Assembly (NCBI RefSeq): GCF_009758015.1
Contig: NZ_WSEL01000009.1
Coordinates: 1,413,501 to 1,477,500 of the forward strand
Length of the DNA: 64,000 nucleotides
Direction: 5' to 3'
Origin: Ramlibacter pinisoli
GTDB lineage: Bacteria; Pseudomonadota; Gammaproteobacteria; Burkholderiales; Burkholderiaceae_C
Part shown: one piece after another, positions 28,082 to 35,368 of the stretch
How positions within the stretch are numbered: position 1 is the stretch's first letter
Layout of the letters: the number at the start of each line of letters is the position of its first letter
Position numbers and translations under genes: made by a program
The notes under the pieces: model-generated
The model's input: the letters and a program-made list of their open reading frames with translations, nothing else
Databases searched by the model: none
Told to the model about the DNA's origin: nothing

Positions 28082-28848
28082 CACACGCCGCCCGGGTAGG
28101 CGCGCTGCAGGTACTGCATGTCGGCCAGCAGGTAACCCATGTGCTCGCTGTGCACGCCGCGCTTGCCGCCGGAGCGGAAGGTCGAGGCCGCGGGCAGGTC
28201 GACGCCGGCCTCGCCGAGCAGCGCATGCATCTCGGCTTCCCAGGCATCGACCAGCTCGCTCCAGCGCGGCCCCAGGCCGGTGTGCGCGGCATGGTCCTCG
28301 ACGGCGTCGGAATCGAACAGCTCGGCGCTGTAGCGCCACAAGAGCTCGACCGCGGCGCCCATCCGGCGCGCGGACTCGTCCGTGCCCTGCCCCAGCCGCA
28401 CGACCCAGTCGGCCGCGTGCTGCTGGTGGTAGCGCGCCTCCTTCAGGGCCTTGCCGGCGATGGCGGCGAGCTCGGCGTCGCTGGAGTGGCGCAGCTCGTC
28501 CCACAGCAGGCGCAGGAAGGTGGCCATCATGGCGTTGCGCAGCACCGTCACGGCGAAGTCGCCACGCGGCAGCTCGACCAGCGTGACGTTGCGGTAGTCG
28601 CGCTCGTCGCGCAGGAAGGCGAGCTGGTCCTCGTCGTGCCCGGCGCCCTCGAGTTCACCGGCGCGCGTGAGCACGGCGCGCGCCTGCCCGACCAGGTCGA
28701 GCGCCATGTTGGCCAGGGCGATGTCCTCCTCCAGCACGGGCGCATGGCCGGTCCACTCGGCCAGCCGCTGCGCCAGCACCAGCACGGTGTCGCCGATGCG
28801 CAGCAGGTACTGGACGGCCGGGTCGTTCTTGATCGCGATCGATTGCAT
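28078..28848 (-). CDS. paaC: Phenylacetyl-CoA epoxidase structural subunit PaaC
   Basis: Ferritin-like structural partner of PaaA, 256 residues, the normal size. The helical bundle includes RLAEWTGHAPVLEEDIALAN and RNAMMATFLRLLWDELRHS, but as expected for PaaC it lacks a complete diiron ligand set. PaaA and PaaC form the core heterotetramer of the epoxidase. It precedes paaD with a four-base overlap. Confidence 0.95.
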   Translation of the reverse strand: MQSIAIKNDPAVQYLLRIGDTVLVLAQRLAEWTGHAPVLEEDIALANMALDLVGQARAVLTRAGELEGAGHDEDQLAFLRDERDYRNVTLVELPRGDFAVTVLRNAMMATFLRLLWDELRHSSDAELAAIAGKALKEARYHQQHAADWVVRLGQGTDESARRMGAAVELLWRYSAELFDSDAVEDHAAHTGLGPRWSELVDAWEAEMHALLGEAGVDLPAASTFRSGGKRGVHSEHMGYLLADMQYLQRAYPGGVW

Positions 28849-28894
28849 GGTCAGGTGCTGGCGCGGTTGAGAGAGTGCCTTGCCGCCGAATTCT

Positions 28895-29209
28895 TTACAT
28901 GTGGTCGACCGAGCCGGGCAACTTGTAGAAGGTCGGGTGGCGGTACACCTTGTCCTCGGCCGGGTCGAAGTACATGTCCTTGTCGCCGGGGTCGCTGGCG
29001 ACGATGTGGTCCGAGCGCACCACCCACACGCTGGTGCCTTCCTGGCGGCGCGTGTAGACGTCGCGCGCCATCTGGATCGCCATCTTGGGGTCGGCGGCGT
29101 GCAGGCTGCCGCAGTGCTTGTGGTCGAGGCCGCTCTTGCTGCGCACGAAGACTTCCCACAGCGGCCATTCGCCGCTGGAGGGCGTTGCGCTCTTGTCCGA
29201 CGTGTTCAT
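28895..29209 (-). CDS. paaB: Phenylacetyl-CoA epoxidase subunit PaaB
   Basis: Small 104-residue subunit that bridges PaaAC units and is required for activity in vivo. The family core [20 protein letters not shown] and [12 protein letters not shown] are both present. The ATG overlaps the paaA stop by four bases. The N-terminal dozen residues are Ser/Thr-rich and variable in the family. Confidence 0.95.
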   Translation of the reverse strand: MNTSDKSATPSSGEWPLWEVFVRSKSGLDHKHCGSLHAADPKMAIQMARDVYTRRQEGTSVWVVRSDHIVASDPGDKDMYFDPAEDKVYRHPTFYKLPGSVDHM

Positions 29210-30213
29210 GCCGCCTCCTGCAGCGGTGCTGCCTGCTTCGCCGCGTACGCCAGCGCCGCCTCGCGCACCCAGGCGCCCTCGTCCCAGGCCTTCACCCGGG
29301 CGGCCAGGCGCTCCCTGTTGCACGGGCCATGGCCGTTGACCACGTTCCAGAACTCGTCCCAGTCGATCGTCCCGAAGTCGTGCGACTGGCGCTCCTCGTT
29401 CCACTTCAGCTCGGGATCGGGCAGCGTGACGCCCAGCACCTTGGCCTGTTCGGCCGCGGCGTCGATGAAGCGCTGGCGCAGCTCGTCGTTGCTCACGCGC
29501 TTGATGCCCCAGCGCATCGACTGCGCGCTGTTGGGCGACTGGTCGTCGGGCGGGCCGAACATCATGATGGAAGGCCACCACCAGCGATCGACCGCGTCCT
29601 GCACCATGGCCTTCTGCGCCGCGGTGCCCCGCTCCATCATCGTCAGCAGGCTCTCGAATCCCTGGCGCTGGTGGAAGCTCTCCTCGCGGCAGATGCGGAT
29701 CATGGCGCGCGCATAGGGGCCGTACGAACAGCGGCAGATCGGCACCTGGTTCATGATGGCCGCGCCGTCGACCAGCCAGCCGATCACGCCGACGTCGGCC
29801 CAGGTCAGCGTGGGGTAGTTGAAGATCGAGCTGTACTTGGCCTTGCCGGTGTGCAGCGCGTGCAGCATCTGGTCGCGCGAGGTGCCCAGGGTCTCGGCCG
29901 CCGAGTACAGGTACAGCCCGTGCCCGCCCTCGTCCTGCACCTTGGCCAGCAGGATGGCCTTGCGCTTGAGCGTGGGGGCGCGGCTGATCCAGTTGCCCTC
30001 GGGCAGCATCCCCACGATCTCCGAGTGCGCGTGCTGGCTGATCTGCCGCACCAGCGTCTTGCGGTAGTGCTCGGGCATCCAGTCCTTGGCCTCGATGAAC
30101 TCGCCGCCATCGATGCGGGCGTCGAACCGTTCCTGCAGCTTGAGCTCGTCGGCCGACTGCAGGGGCTTGCGCCCCTCGTCCTTGCCCATGGTGTCCATCG
30201 CCTGCGTGTACAT
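29206..30213 (-). CDS. paaA: Phenylacetyl-CoA epoxidase catalytic subunit PaaA
   Basis: Diiron oxygenase subunit, 335 residues, that converts phenylacetyl-CoA to the 1,2-epoxide with electrons from PaaE. The diiron-ligand helices appear as [17 protein letters not shown] and [11 protein letters not shown]. The start has a near-perfect GAGGAGG ribosome site four bases upstream. First gene of paaABCDE-paaR-paaZ; its promoter and operator lie within about 70 bases upstream. Confidence 0.96.
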   Translation of the reverse strand: MYTQAMDTMGKDEGRKPLQSADELKLQERFDARIDGGEFIEAKDWMPEHYRKTLVRQISQHAHSEIVGMLPEGNWISRAPTLKRKAILLAKVQDEGGHGLYLYSAAETLGTSRDQMLHALHTGKAKYSSIFNYPTLTWADVGVIGWLVDGAAIMNQVPICRCSYGPYARAMIRICREESFHQRQGFESLLTMMERGTAAQKAMVQDAVDRWWWPSIMMFGPPDDQSPNSAQSMRWGIKRVSNDELRQRFIDAAAEQAKVLGVTLPDPELKWNEERQSHDFGTIDWDEFWNVVNGHGPCNRERLAARVKAWDEGAWVREAALAYAAKQAAPLQEAA

Positions 30214-30236
30214 GCCACCTCCTCGGTCAAATTCAC

Positions 30237-30280
30237 CGACCGCTCGGTCGATAATAGACCAGGACCGGTGGCGCGGGCAA
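30237..30280 (-). promoter_or_regulatory. paaA promoter with overlapping TetR-type operator
   Basis: On the minus strand a -35 box TTGCCC (30275-30280) and a -10 box TATTAT (30251-30256) are separated by 18 bases. The perfect inverted repeat CGACCG-CT-CGGTCG (30237-30250) abuts the -10 box and spans the likely start site, so a bound repressor would block transcription. Its form fits PaaR-type TetR operators (ACCGACCG-like half sites). The motif was read directly; the assignment to this cluster's regulator is inference. Confidence 0.75.
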
Positions 30281-30343
30281 GCGCGACGGCGGCGGCGCGG
30301 CGACGGCGCAGCGATGCCGTGGCCCGCCGCGCGGTCGCGGGCG

Positions 30344-30547
30344 CTAACGGCCGGACGGCTTGGCGCGATCGACCTCGGCCAACCAGTCGGCGCCCGAGCG
30401 CCACAGCGGCGTCTCGGCCGGCGCCGGATAGGGGTTGACGGCGACTGCGGTCGGCCCGCCATCGATGCCGGACGTTCCGTTGCAGGCAGCCAGCAGCGGT
30501 GCGGCCAGGAGCAGGGCCGCGATGCGGCGCAGGGGCTGGAGGTTCAC
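30344..30547 (-). CDS. Small lipoprotein, hypothetical
   Basis: A 67-residue predicted lipoprotein from a GTG start, with an AAAGG-type ribosome site. The signal peptide [21 protein letters not shown] ends in a good lipobox (LAAC, Cys22). The mature part is about 45 residues with the sequence [19 protein letters not shown] at its end (19 residues). No family recognised. It follows another small lipoprotein-like frame by 11 bases and may form a two-gene unit with it. Confidence 0.55.
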   Translation of the reverse strand: MNLQPLRRIAALLLAAPLLAACNGTSGIDGGPTAVAVNPYPAPAETPLWRSGADWLAEVDRAKPSGR

Positions 30548-30558
30548 GGTGCAGCCTT

Positions 30559-30780
30559 TCAGAACACGCGATCGGTGGCGACGACGATGTCGCCGTCGGC
30601 GGTCATGGCGATCCCGCCGCCCAGGTCCAGGGTGACGGGATCGAAGCCGCCGCCACCGCAGGCCGCCAGGCTGGAGGCGAGCACGCAGGCGCAGGCCACG
30701 CGCCGGCGCCGCGCCCGCACCGCACGCTGCTGAACCGGCGCCGGCGTGGCGCGATGCGACGAAGCGAAGCGGTGGGCCAT
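30559..30780 (-). CDS. Small lipoprotein-like protein, hypothetical
   Basis: A 73-residue frame with ASSLAACGGGG, a clear lipobox (Cys41). The stretch before it is long for a signal peptide, so a GTG at about 30720 giving a 53-residue lipoprotein with VRARRRRVACACVLASSLAA as signal is more likely. The mature part reads FDPVTLDLGGGIAMTADGD, a short beta-rich tail. Function unknown; neighbour of a second small lipoprotein gene on the same strand. Confidence 0.45.
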   Translation of the reverse strand: MAHRFASSHRATPAPVQQRAVRARRRRVACACVLASSLAACGGGGFDPVTLDLGGGIAMTADGDIVVATDRVF

Positions 30781-31076
30781 GGCTCCCCCGGACACGATGG
30801 TCGCAGTCCACGCCCGTGGGCCACGGTCTCGCAGTATGGAGGGCGCGGCAACATTTACAACCGCGCGATCCGGGCACGCGACGAACGCGCGCGGGCCACG
30901 TGCTGACAGCCCAGTTCACGGCGGCGACGACGCAGCCTTCGAGCGCCAGAGCCGCGGCCCACGGCCAAACGCGCTGGCCGGCAAACGAATTCAAACCGAT
31001 TCCACGCAGGCGGCAACCCATTGGCGAACCGGTCCCCTGGGATGGGGACCGGGATGAAACCAACAGGAGAACGACC
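30781..31076. other. Intergenic spacer upstream of two small lipoprotein genes
   Basis: Just under 300 bases without a convincing gene. Composition is less GC-extreme than flanking genes, with an AT-richer patch around 30850-30870 (AACATTTACAA) that could be a promoter region for the minus-strand lipoprotein genes. No repeat, RNA gene or terminator was recognised. Confidence 0.4.
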
Positions 31077-31187
31077 ATGGCGAACTACCGGATCGGGCGG
31101 ATGGCCCTCCACCTCATGTGCATCGTGCGCGGCAGCGACTTCCGCATGCACATGGCGGGCGTGATGCGGGAACTGCAGGGCATCTGA
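31077..31187 (+). CDS. Possible 36-residue micro-protein
   Basis: A short frame with sequence starting MANYRIGRMALHLMCIVRG. An AGGAGAA ribosome site lies about seven bases before the ATG, unusually good for a random frame in GC-rich DNA. The product would be a basic amphipathic helix with several Met/His residues. No family was recognised and there is no partner gene. It could be a leader peptide, a toxin-like micro-protein or nothing. Confidence 0.3.
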   Translation: MANYRIGRMALHLMCIVRGSDFRMHMAGVMRELQGI

Positions 31188-31319
31188 ATGCCTGCAGGCA
31201 CCCCGCCCCGCCGCAGCTTGCGGATCACCGGCGCCAGCACATCGGGCGTTCCGGCCGGCAAGTCGGCGGCGCCCAGCGACATGGGAGCGCTGCCGAGTTC
31301 CGCCTTGGCCATCGACAGT

Positions 31320-31417
31320 CGTCGTGCCGGGCGCGACCCGGCATCCAACTCCGGAACCAGGCCGCCCCGGAGGGCGATCGGAAGATGGATTGCCGGTCGA
31401 GCCCGCCATGACGACGG
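31320..31417. repeat. Intergenic repeat element, copy 1
   Basis: About 97 bases closely matching 40177-40272. Shared blocks are GACCCGGCATCCA, CTCCGGAACCAGGCCGC and GATGGATTGC, and ends CGTC-TGCCGG ... ATGACG. Terminal parts are complementary (GACCCGGCATCC versus GGATGGATTGCCGGTC, imperfect), so it can fold into a long hairpin. It is probably a REP-like or palindromic unit present many times in the genome. It contains no gene. Confidence 0.7.
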
Positions 31418-31460
31418 GAACAGGGAAATCCCTTATCTGATGGTCTGTGCATCGTTACAC

Positions 31461-31485
31461 TAAATCGGTACAGTAAATCGGTACA
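31461..31485. promoter_or_regulatory. Tandem direct repeats upstream of TRAP operon
   Basis: Two exact copies of TAAATCGGTACA spaced 13 bases apart, preceded by a partial third (GTTACAC). They end about 20 bases before the first TRAP gene start, inside the expected promoter or leader. Direct repeats of this spacing suggest a regulator binding in tandem; the LacI-type regulator encoded at the end of the operon is a candidate, though LacI sites are normally palindromic. Confidence 0.5.
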
Positions 31486-31504
31486 CCTCTTGAGGAGCAC
31501 CGAT

Positions 31505-32527
31505 ATGACGCCGATTCGCCGCCGCCGCTTCCTGCAGGCCACCGCCTCGTCCATCGCCTGCGTCGGCGTTCCGCTCGCAGCGCGTGCCCAGGCCACGCTC
31601 GCGCTGCGCTTCTCCTCCTCGATGACCGCCGACGACAACGCCGCGCACTATGTCTGGTACCAGCGCATGGCCGCCAACCTCAGGAACCAGGTCGGCGAGG
31701 CCATCAGGCTGGATTACTTCCCCAACAACCAGCTGGGCAAGGAGAGCGACGTGGTGCAGCAGGTCAAGGTGGGCGCCATCGACATGATGGTGACCGGCTC
31801 CTCGATCTGGGCCACGGTGCTGCCCGAGATCGGCATGCTGGACCTCGGCTACATGTTCGACAACTACGGGCACATGGCCAAGGTGGCCGAAGGCGGCGTG
31901 GGCAAGTCGCTCAACGACATGCTGCAGCAACGCGCCGGTTGCACCATCCTCACCTGGGCCTCCCACTTCGGCCCGCGCAACGTCTACACCAAGCAGCCCA
32001 TCAAGTCGCTGGCGGACATCAAGGGCGTGAAGCTGCGCGTGCTGCCCACGCCTGCCTTCATCGAGACCTTCAAGATCATGGGCGCCATCCCCACGCCCAT
32101 CCCCTTCGGCGAGCTCTACATGTCGGCGCAGACCGGCGTGGTGGATGGCTTCGAGCACGATGCCGGCACGGTGCTCGCCAGCAAGCTGAACGAGGTCACG
32201 AAGTCCTGCTGGCAAACCGAGCATCTGTTCAGCCCGATGGTGGTGGTGATCGGCCGCCGCAGCCTGGACAAGATCCCGGCGCCGCTGCGCGCGGGCTTCA
32301 TGAAGGCGGTGGCCGAGAGCACCGGGCAGCAGCGCGTGATCGCCGCCGACAAGGCCACGGCCGCGATCGAGGACCTGAAGAAGAAGGGCATGACCTTCTT
32401 TCCGATGTCGGCCGCCGACCGGGCGGCGGTGCGCAAGGAGATGGAGGCCCGCCTCTGGGCCGACTTTGCCAGGCAGTTCACGTCGACCGCGCCGCTCTTC
32501 GCCGCCATCAACGCCGCCCGCGCCTGA
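31505..32527 (+). CDS. TRAP transporter substrate-binding protein (DctP family), first system
   Basis: Periplasmic solute receptor of a TRAP transporter, 340 residues. The signal region RRRRFLQATASS looks like a twin-arginine signal, followed by ARAQA cleavage. The conserved Arg that binds ligand carboxylates sits in GVKLRVLPTPAF. It captures an organic acid and hands it to the QM membrane subunits encoded next. The start is supported by a GAGGAG site. Ligand unknown; the downstream dehydrogenase and amidohydrolase point to a hydroxy-acid or lactone-derived acid. Confidence 0.9.
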   Translation: MTPIRRRRFLQATASSIACVGVPLAARAQATLALRFSSSMTADDNAAHYVWYQRMAANLRNQVGEAIRLDYFPNNQLGKESDVVQQVKVGAIDMMVTGSSIWATVLPEIGMLDLGYMFDNYGHMAKVAEGGVGKSLNDMLQQRAGCTILTWASHFGPRNVYTKQPIKSLADIKGVKLRVLPTPAFIETFKIMGAIPTPIPFGELYMSAQTGVVDGFEHDAGTVLASKLNEVTKSCWQTEHLFSPMVVVIGRRSLDKIPAPLRAGFMKAVAESTGQQRVIAADKATAAIEDLKKKGMTFFPMSAADRAAVRKEMEARLWADFARQFTSTAPLFAAINAARA

Positions 32528-32528
32528 C

Positions 32529-33056
32529 ATGGCCGTCCTGGACCGCTGGCTGGCCCGCGCCGTGGAGGGCGTGCTGGCCTTCCTCATGCTCGGCATGGTG
32601 CTGATGGTGTTCGGCAACGTGGTCCTGCGCTACGCCTTCAACTCCGGGATCCTGTTCTCCGAGGAGATGTCGCGCGTCTTCTTCGTCTGGATGACCTTCG
32701 TGGGCGCCATCGTCGCGGTGCGCGAAGGCACGCACCTGGGCATGGACAACGTGGTGCAGCGCCTGCCGCGCGCCGGCAAGGTGCTGTGCCTGGCGGCGAG
32801 CCAGCTGCTGGTCCTCGCCTGCTGCGCCATCCTGTTCTGGGGCACCTGGCGCCAGCACGAGGTGAATGCCAGCATGCGGGCGCCGGTCACCGGCCTGTCG
32901 CTGATCTGGGTGTTCGGCCTGGGTTATGTCTGCAGCGTCGCCATCGGCGGCCTGACGCTGGCCAGCCTGTGGCGCCTCGCGCGCGGCCAGATGGCAGAAG
33001 CCGAACTGGTGCAGGTGCGTGAGACCGATGAGCCTGCGGTGGGGGCGAGCGCATGA
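32529..33056 (+). CDS. TRAP transporter small permease subunit (DctQ), first system
   Basis: Four-helix small membrane subunit, 175 residues, with the family motif FSEEMSRVFFVWMTFVGA and the following REGTHLGMDN. It starts one base after the upstream stop and overlaps the large subunit gene by four bases, so P-Q-M are translated in series. Confidence 0.92.
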   Translation: MAVLDRWLARAVEGVLAFLMLGMVLMVFGNVVLRYAFNSGILFSEEMSRVFFVWMTFVGAIVAVREGTHLGMDNVVQRLPRAGKVLCLAASQLLVLACCAILFWGTWRQHEVNASMRAPVTGLSLIWVFGLGYVCSVAIGGLTLASLWRLARGQMAEAELVQVRETDEPAVGASA

Positions 33057-34330
33057 CGGTCGCCGCCTTCACCTTCTCGCTGCTGGGCGCCATGGCGCTG
33101 GGCATGCCCATCGCCTTCGCTCTCCTGGTCTGCGCCGCCGCGCTGATGCTGGCGCAGGGCCAGTGGGACGCCACCATCCTGTCGCAGAAGCTGTTCGAGG
33201 GGGCCGACAGCTTTCCGCTGCTGGCCATTCCCTTCTTCATGCTGGCCGGCGAGCTGATGAACGCCGGCGGGATCTCCCGGCGCATCGTCAACTTCGCGCT
33301 GGCCTGGGTGGGCCACATCCGCGGGGGCCTGGGCTTCGTCGCGGTGTTCGCGTCGGTGATGATGGCCGCCATCTCGGGCAGCGCCGCCGCGGACACGGCG
33401 GCCATCGGCACGCTGCTCATCCCGCTGATGCGCGAGGCCGGTTACAACGTGCCCCGCTCGGCTGGGCTGATTGCGGCCGGCGGCGTGATCGCGCCGGTGA
33501 TCCCGCCATCGATCGGCTTCATCATGTTCGGCGTCATCGCCAACGTGTCCATCGGCAAGCTGTTCCTGGCCGGCTTCTTTCCCGGCATCCTGATGGGCGT
33601 GTCGCTGGCGATCGCCTGGCAATGGGTCGCCCGGCGCGACCAGGTCGCCGTGCTGCCGCGCCAGAGCTGGGGCGCGCGGCTGCGGGCCGGCTGGGACGGC
33701 GTCTGGGCGCTGCTGATGCCGGTGGGCATCGTCGCGGTGCTCAAGTTCGGCATCTTCACGCCGACCGAGGCCGGGGTCGCCGCCTGCGTCTATGCCTTCC
33801 TGATCGGGACGCTGGCCTATCGCGAGCTGCCGCTGCGCCAGCTCTACCCGCTGCTGGTGGCGGCCGCCAAGAGAACGGCCGTCGTCGTGTTCCTGATCGC
33901 GGCGGCGCTGGTGTCGGCCTGGCTGATCACCGCATCGGACGTGCCGGAGCAGATCGCCGCCATGCTGCGCCCCTTCATGGGCGACAGGACGCTGCTGATG
34001 TTCGTGATCATGGTGCTGGTGGTCATCGTCGGCACCGCGCTGGATTTCGCGCCCACGGTGATGATCCTCACGCCAGTGCTGATGCCGGTGATCAAGGAGG
34101 CGGGCATCGACCCCGTCTACTTCGGCGTGCTCTTCATCATGAACAACGCCATCGGCCTGATCACGCCGCCGGTGGGCATCGTGCTCAACGTCATCTGCGG
34201 CGTGGCCCGCATCCCCATGACCGATCTGGTCCGGCACCTGTGGCCTTTCCTCTGGGCCGAACTGATCGTGCTGCTCCTGCTCGTGCTGTTCCCCTCGCTC
34301 GTGATGGTGCCGCTCAGGTGGCTGATGTGA
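33053..34330 (+). CDS. TRAP transporter large permease subunit (DctM), first system
   Basis: Sodium- or proton-coupled transport subunit, 425 residues, about 12 helices. Family motifs seen: PFFMLAGELMNAGGIS, SGSAAADTAAIGTLLIP, GVIAPVIPPSIGFIMFG and ITPPVGIVLNVICGV. Complete, with no frameshift. It ends 20 bases before the second TRAP binding-protein gene, which probably shares the transcript. Confidence 0.93.
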   Translation: MTVAAFTFSLLGAMALGMPIAFALLVCAAALMLAQGQWDATILSQKLFEGADSFPLLAIPFFMLAGELMNAGGISRRIVNFALAWVGHIRGGLGFVAVFASVMMAAISGSAAADTAAIGTLLIPLMREAGYNVPRSAGLIAAGGVIAPVIPPSIGFIMFGVIANVSIGKLFLAGFFPGILMGVSLAIAWQWVARRDQVAVLPRQSWGARLRAGWDGVWALLMPVGIVAVLKFGIFTPTEAGVAACVYAFLIGTLAYRELPLRQLYPLLVAAAKRTAVVVFLIAAALVSAWLITASDVPEQIAAMLRPFMGDRTLLMFVIMVLVVIVGTALDFAPTVMILTPVLMPVIKEAGIDPVYFGVLFIMNNAIGLITPPVGIVLNVICGVARIPMTDLVRHLWPFLWAELIVLLLLVLFPSLVMVPLRWLM

Positions 34331-34350
34331 CTCTCAACCGGAGACATGCA

Positions 34351-35355
34351 ATGAAGACCCGCCTCGCCGTCGTCGCGCTGGCCGCCCTGGCCGCGCTCGC
34401 CCTGCCTGCCCAGGCCCAGTTCCAGGATCGCAGCCTGCGCCTGTCGGTGCCGGTGCCCAAGGAGCACCCCATGGGCCAGGGGGCCCGCACCATGATCGCC
34501 TGCGCCGCCGAGAAGAGCGGCGGCAAGCTGAAGGTCAACCCCACCTACGACGGCGCGCTCGGCAACGACGTGGCCGCGACGCAAAGCGCGCGCTCGGGCA
34601 CGCTGGACATGTACATCACGTCCACCGCGCCGCTGGTGGGCGTGCTGCCCTCCATCGGCGTGTTCGACCTGCCGTTCCTCTTCTCCAACGAGAAGGAGGC
34701 CGACGCGGTGCTGGATGGCAAGGCCGGCGCCTACTTTTCCGAGAAGCTGATGGGCGTGGGCCTGGTGAACCTTGCCTGGTGGGAGAACGGCTTCCGCCAC
34801 GCGACCAACTCCAAGCACCCGATCCAGCGGGCCGAGGATTTCCAGGGCGTGAAGATGCGCGTGATGCAGAACAACATCTTCATCGACACGTTCAGGACCC
34901 TGGGCAGCAACGCCGTGCCGATGGCGTTCTCGGAGGTGTACTCGGCGCTGGAGACCAGGACGGTGGACGGCCAGGAGAACCCTTTCGCCAACATCGAGAA
35001 CAGCAAGTTCTACGAAGTGCAGAAGTACCTCACGCTGACCAAGCACGCCTACAGCCCGCTCGCGGTGCTGATGTCGAAGAAGACCTGGGATGGGCTGTCG
35101 CCGCCCGAGCGGGCAGCGATGATGGAATGCGCCGCCAAGGGCCGGGACGACGAGCGCCGGATCAACCGCGAATCGGCCGCCGCCAGCCTGGCCAACCTCA
35201 AGTCCAAGGGCATGCAGGTCAACGAGATCAGCCCGGCCGAGATGCAGCGCATCCGCGACAAGGCGCAGGTGGTCTACCAGACGCACGCCAAGTCGATCGG
35301 CGACGAGGCCATGAACCTCGTGTCCGGCGAACTCAAGCGCATCCGGGGACAGTAG
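34351..35355 (+). CDS. TRAP transporter substrate-binding protein (DctP family), second system
   Basis: Periplasmic receptor of a second TRAP transporter, 334 residues, with a Sec signal (cut after AQA, about residue 23). The carboxylate-binding Arg lies in GVKMRVMQNNIF and the pocket motif PMAFSEVYSALETRTVDGQE is canonical (20 residues). It is clearly paralogous to but distinct from the first binding protein. It precedes a fused QM subunit, so each binding protein has its own membrane partner. Confidence 0.92.
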   Translation: MKTRLAVVALAALAALALPAQAQFQDRSLRLSVPVPKEHPMGQGARTMIACAAEKSGGKLKVNPTYDGALGNDVAATQSARSGTLDMYITSTAPLVGVLPSIGVFDLPFLFSNEKEADAVLDGKAGAYFSEKLMGVGLVNLAWWENGFRHATNSKHPIQRAEDFQGVKMRVMQNNIFIDTFRTLGSNAVPMAFSEVYSALETRTVDGQENPFANIENSKFYEVQKYLTLTKHAYSPLAVLMSKKTWDGLSPPERAAMMECAAKGRDDERRINRESAAASLANLKSKGMQVNEISPAEMQRIRDKAQVVYQTHAKSIGDEAMNLVSGELKRIRGQ

Positions 35356-35368
35356 TCCACCCACCCGC

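Larger units (their letters stand above)
31188..31504. other. Intergenic region upstream of the TRAP operon
   Basis: About 315 bases. It holds one copy of an intergenic repeat shared with 40177-40272, then an AT-richer promoter-like stretch (31430-31490) with tandem direct repeats just before the TRAP operon. The first 130 bases show nothing recognisable. Confidence 0.5.
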
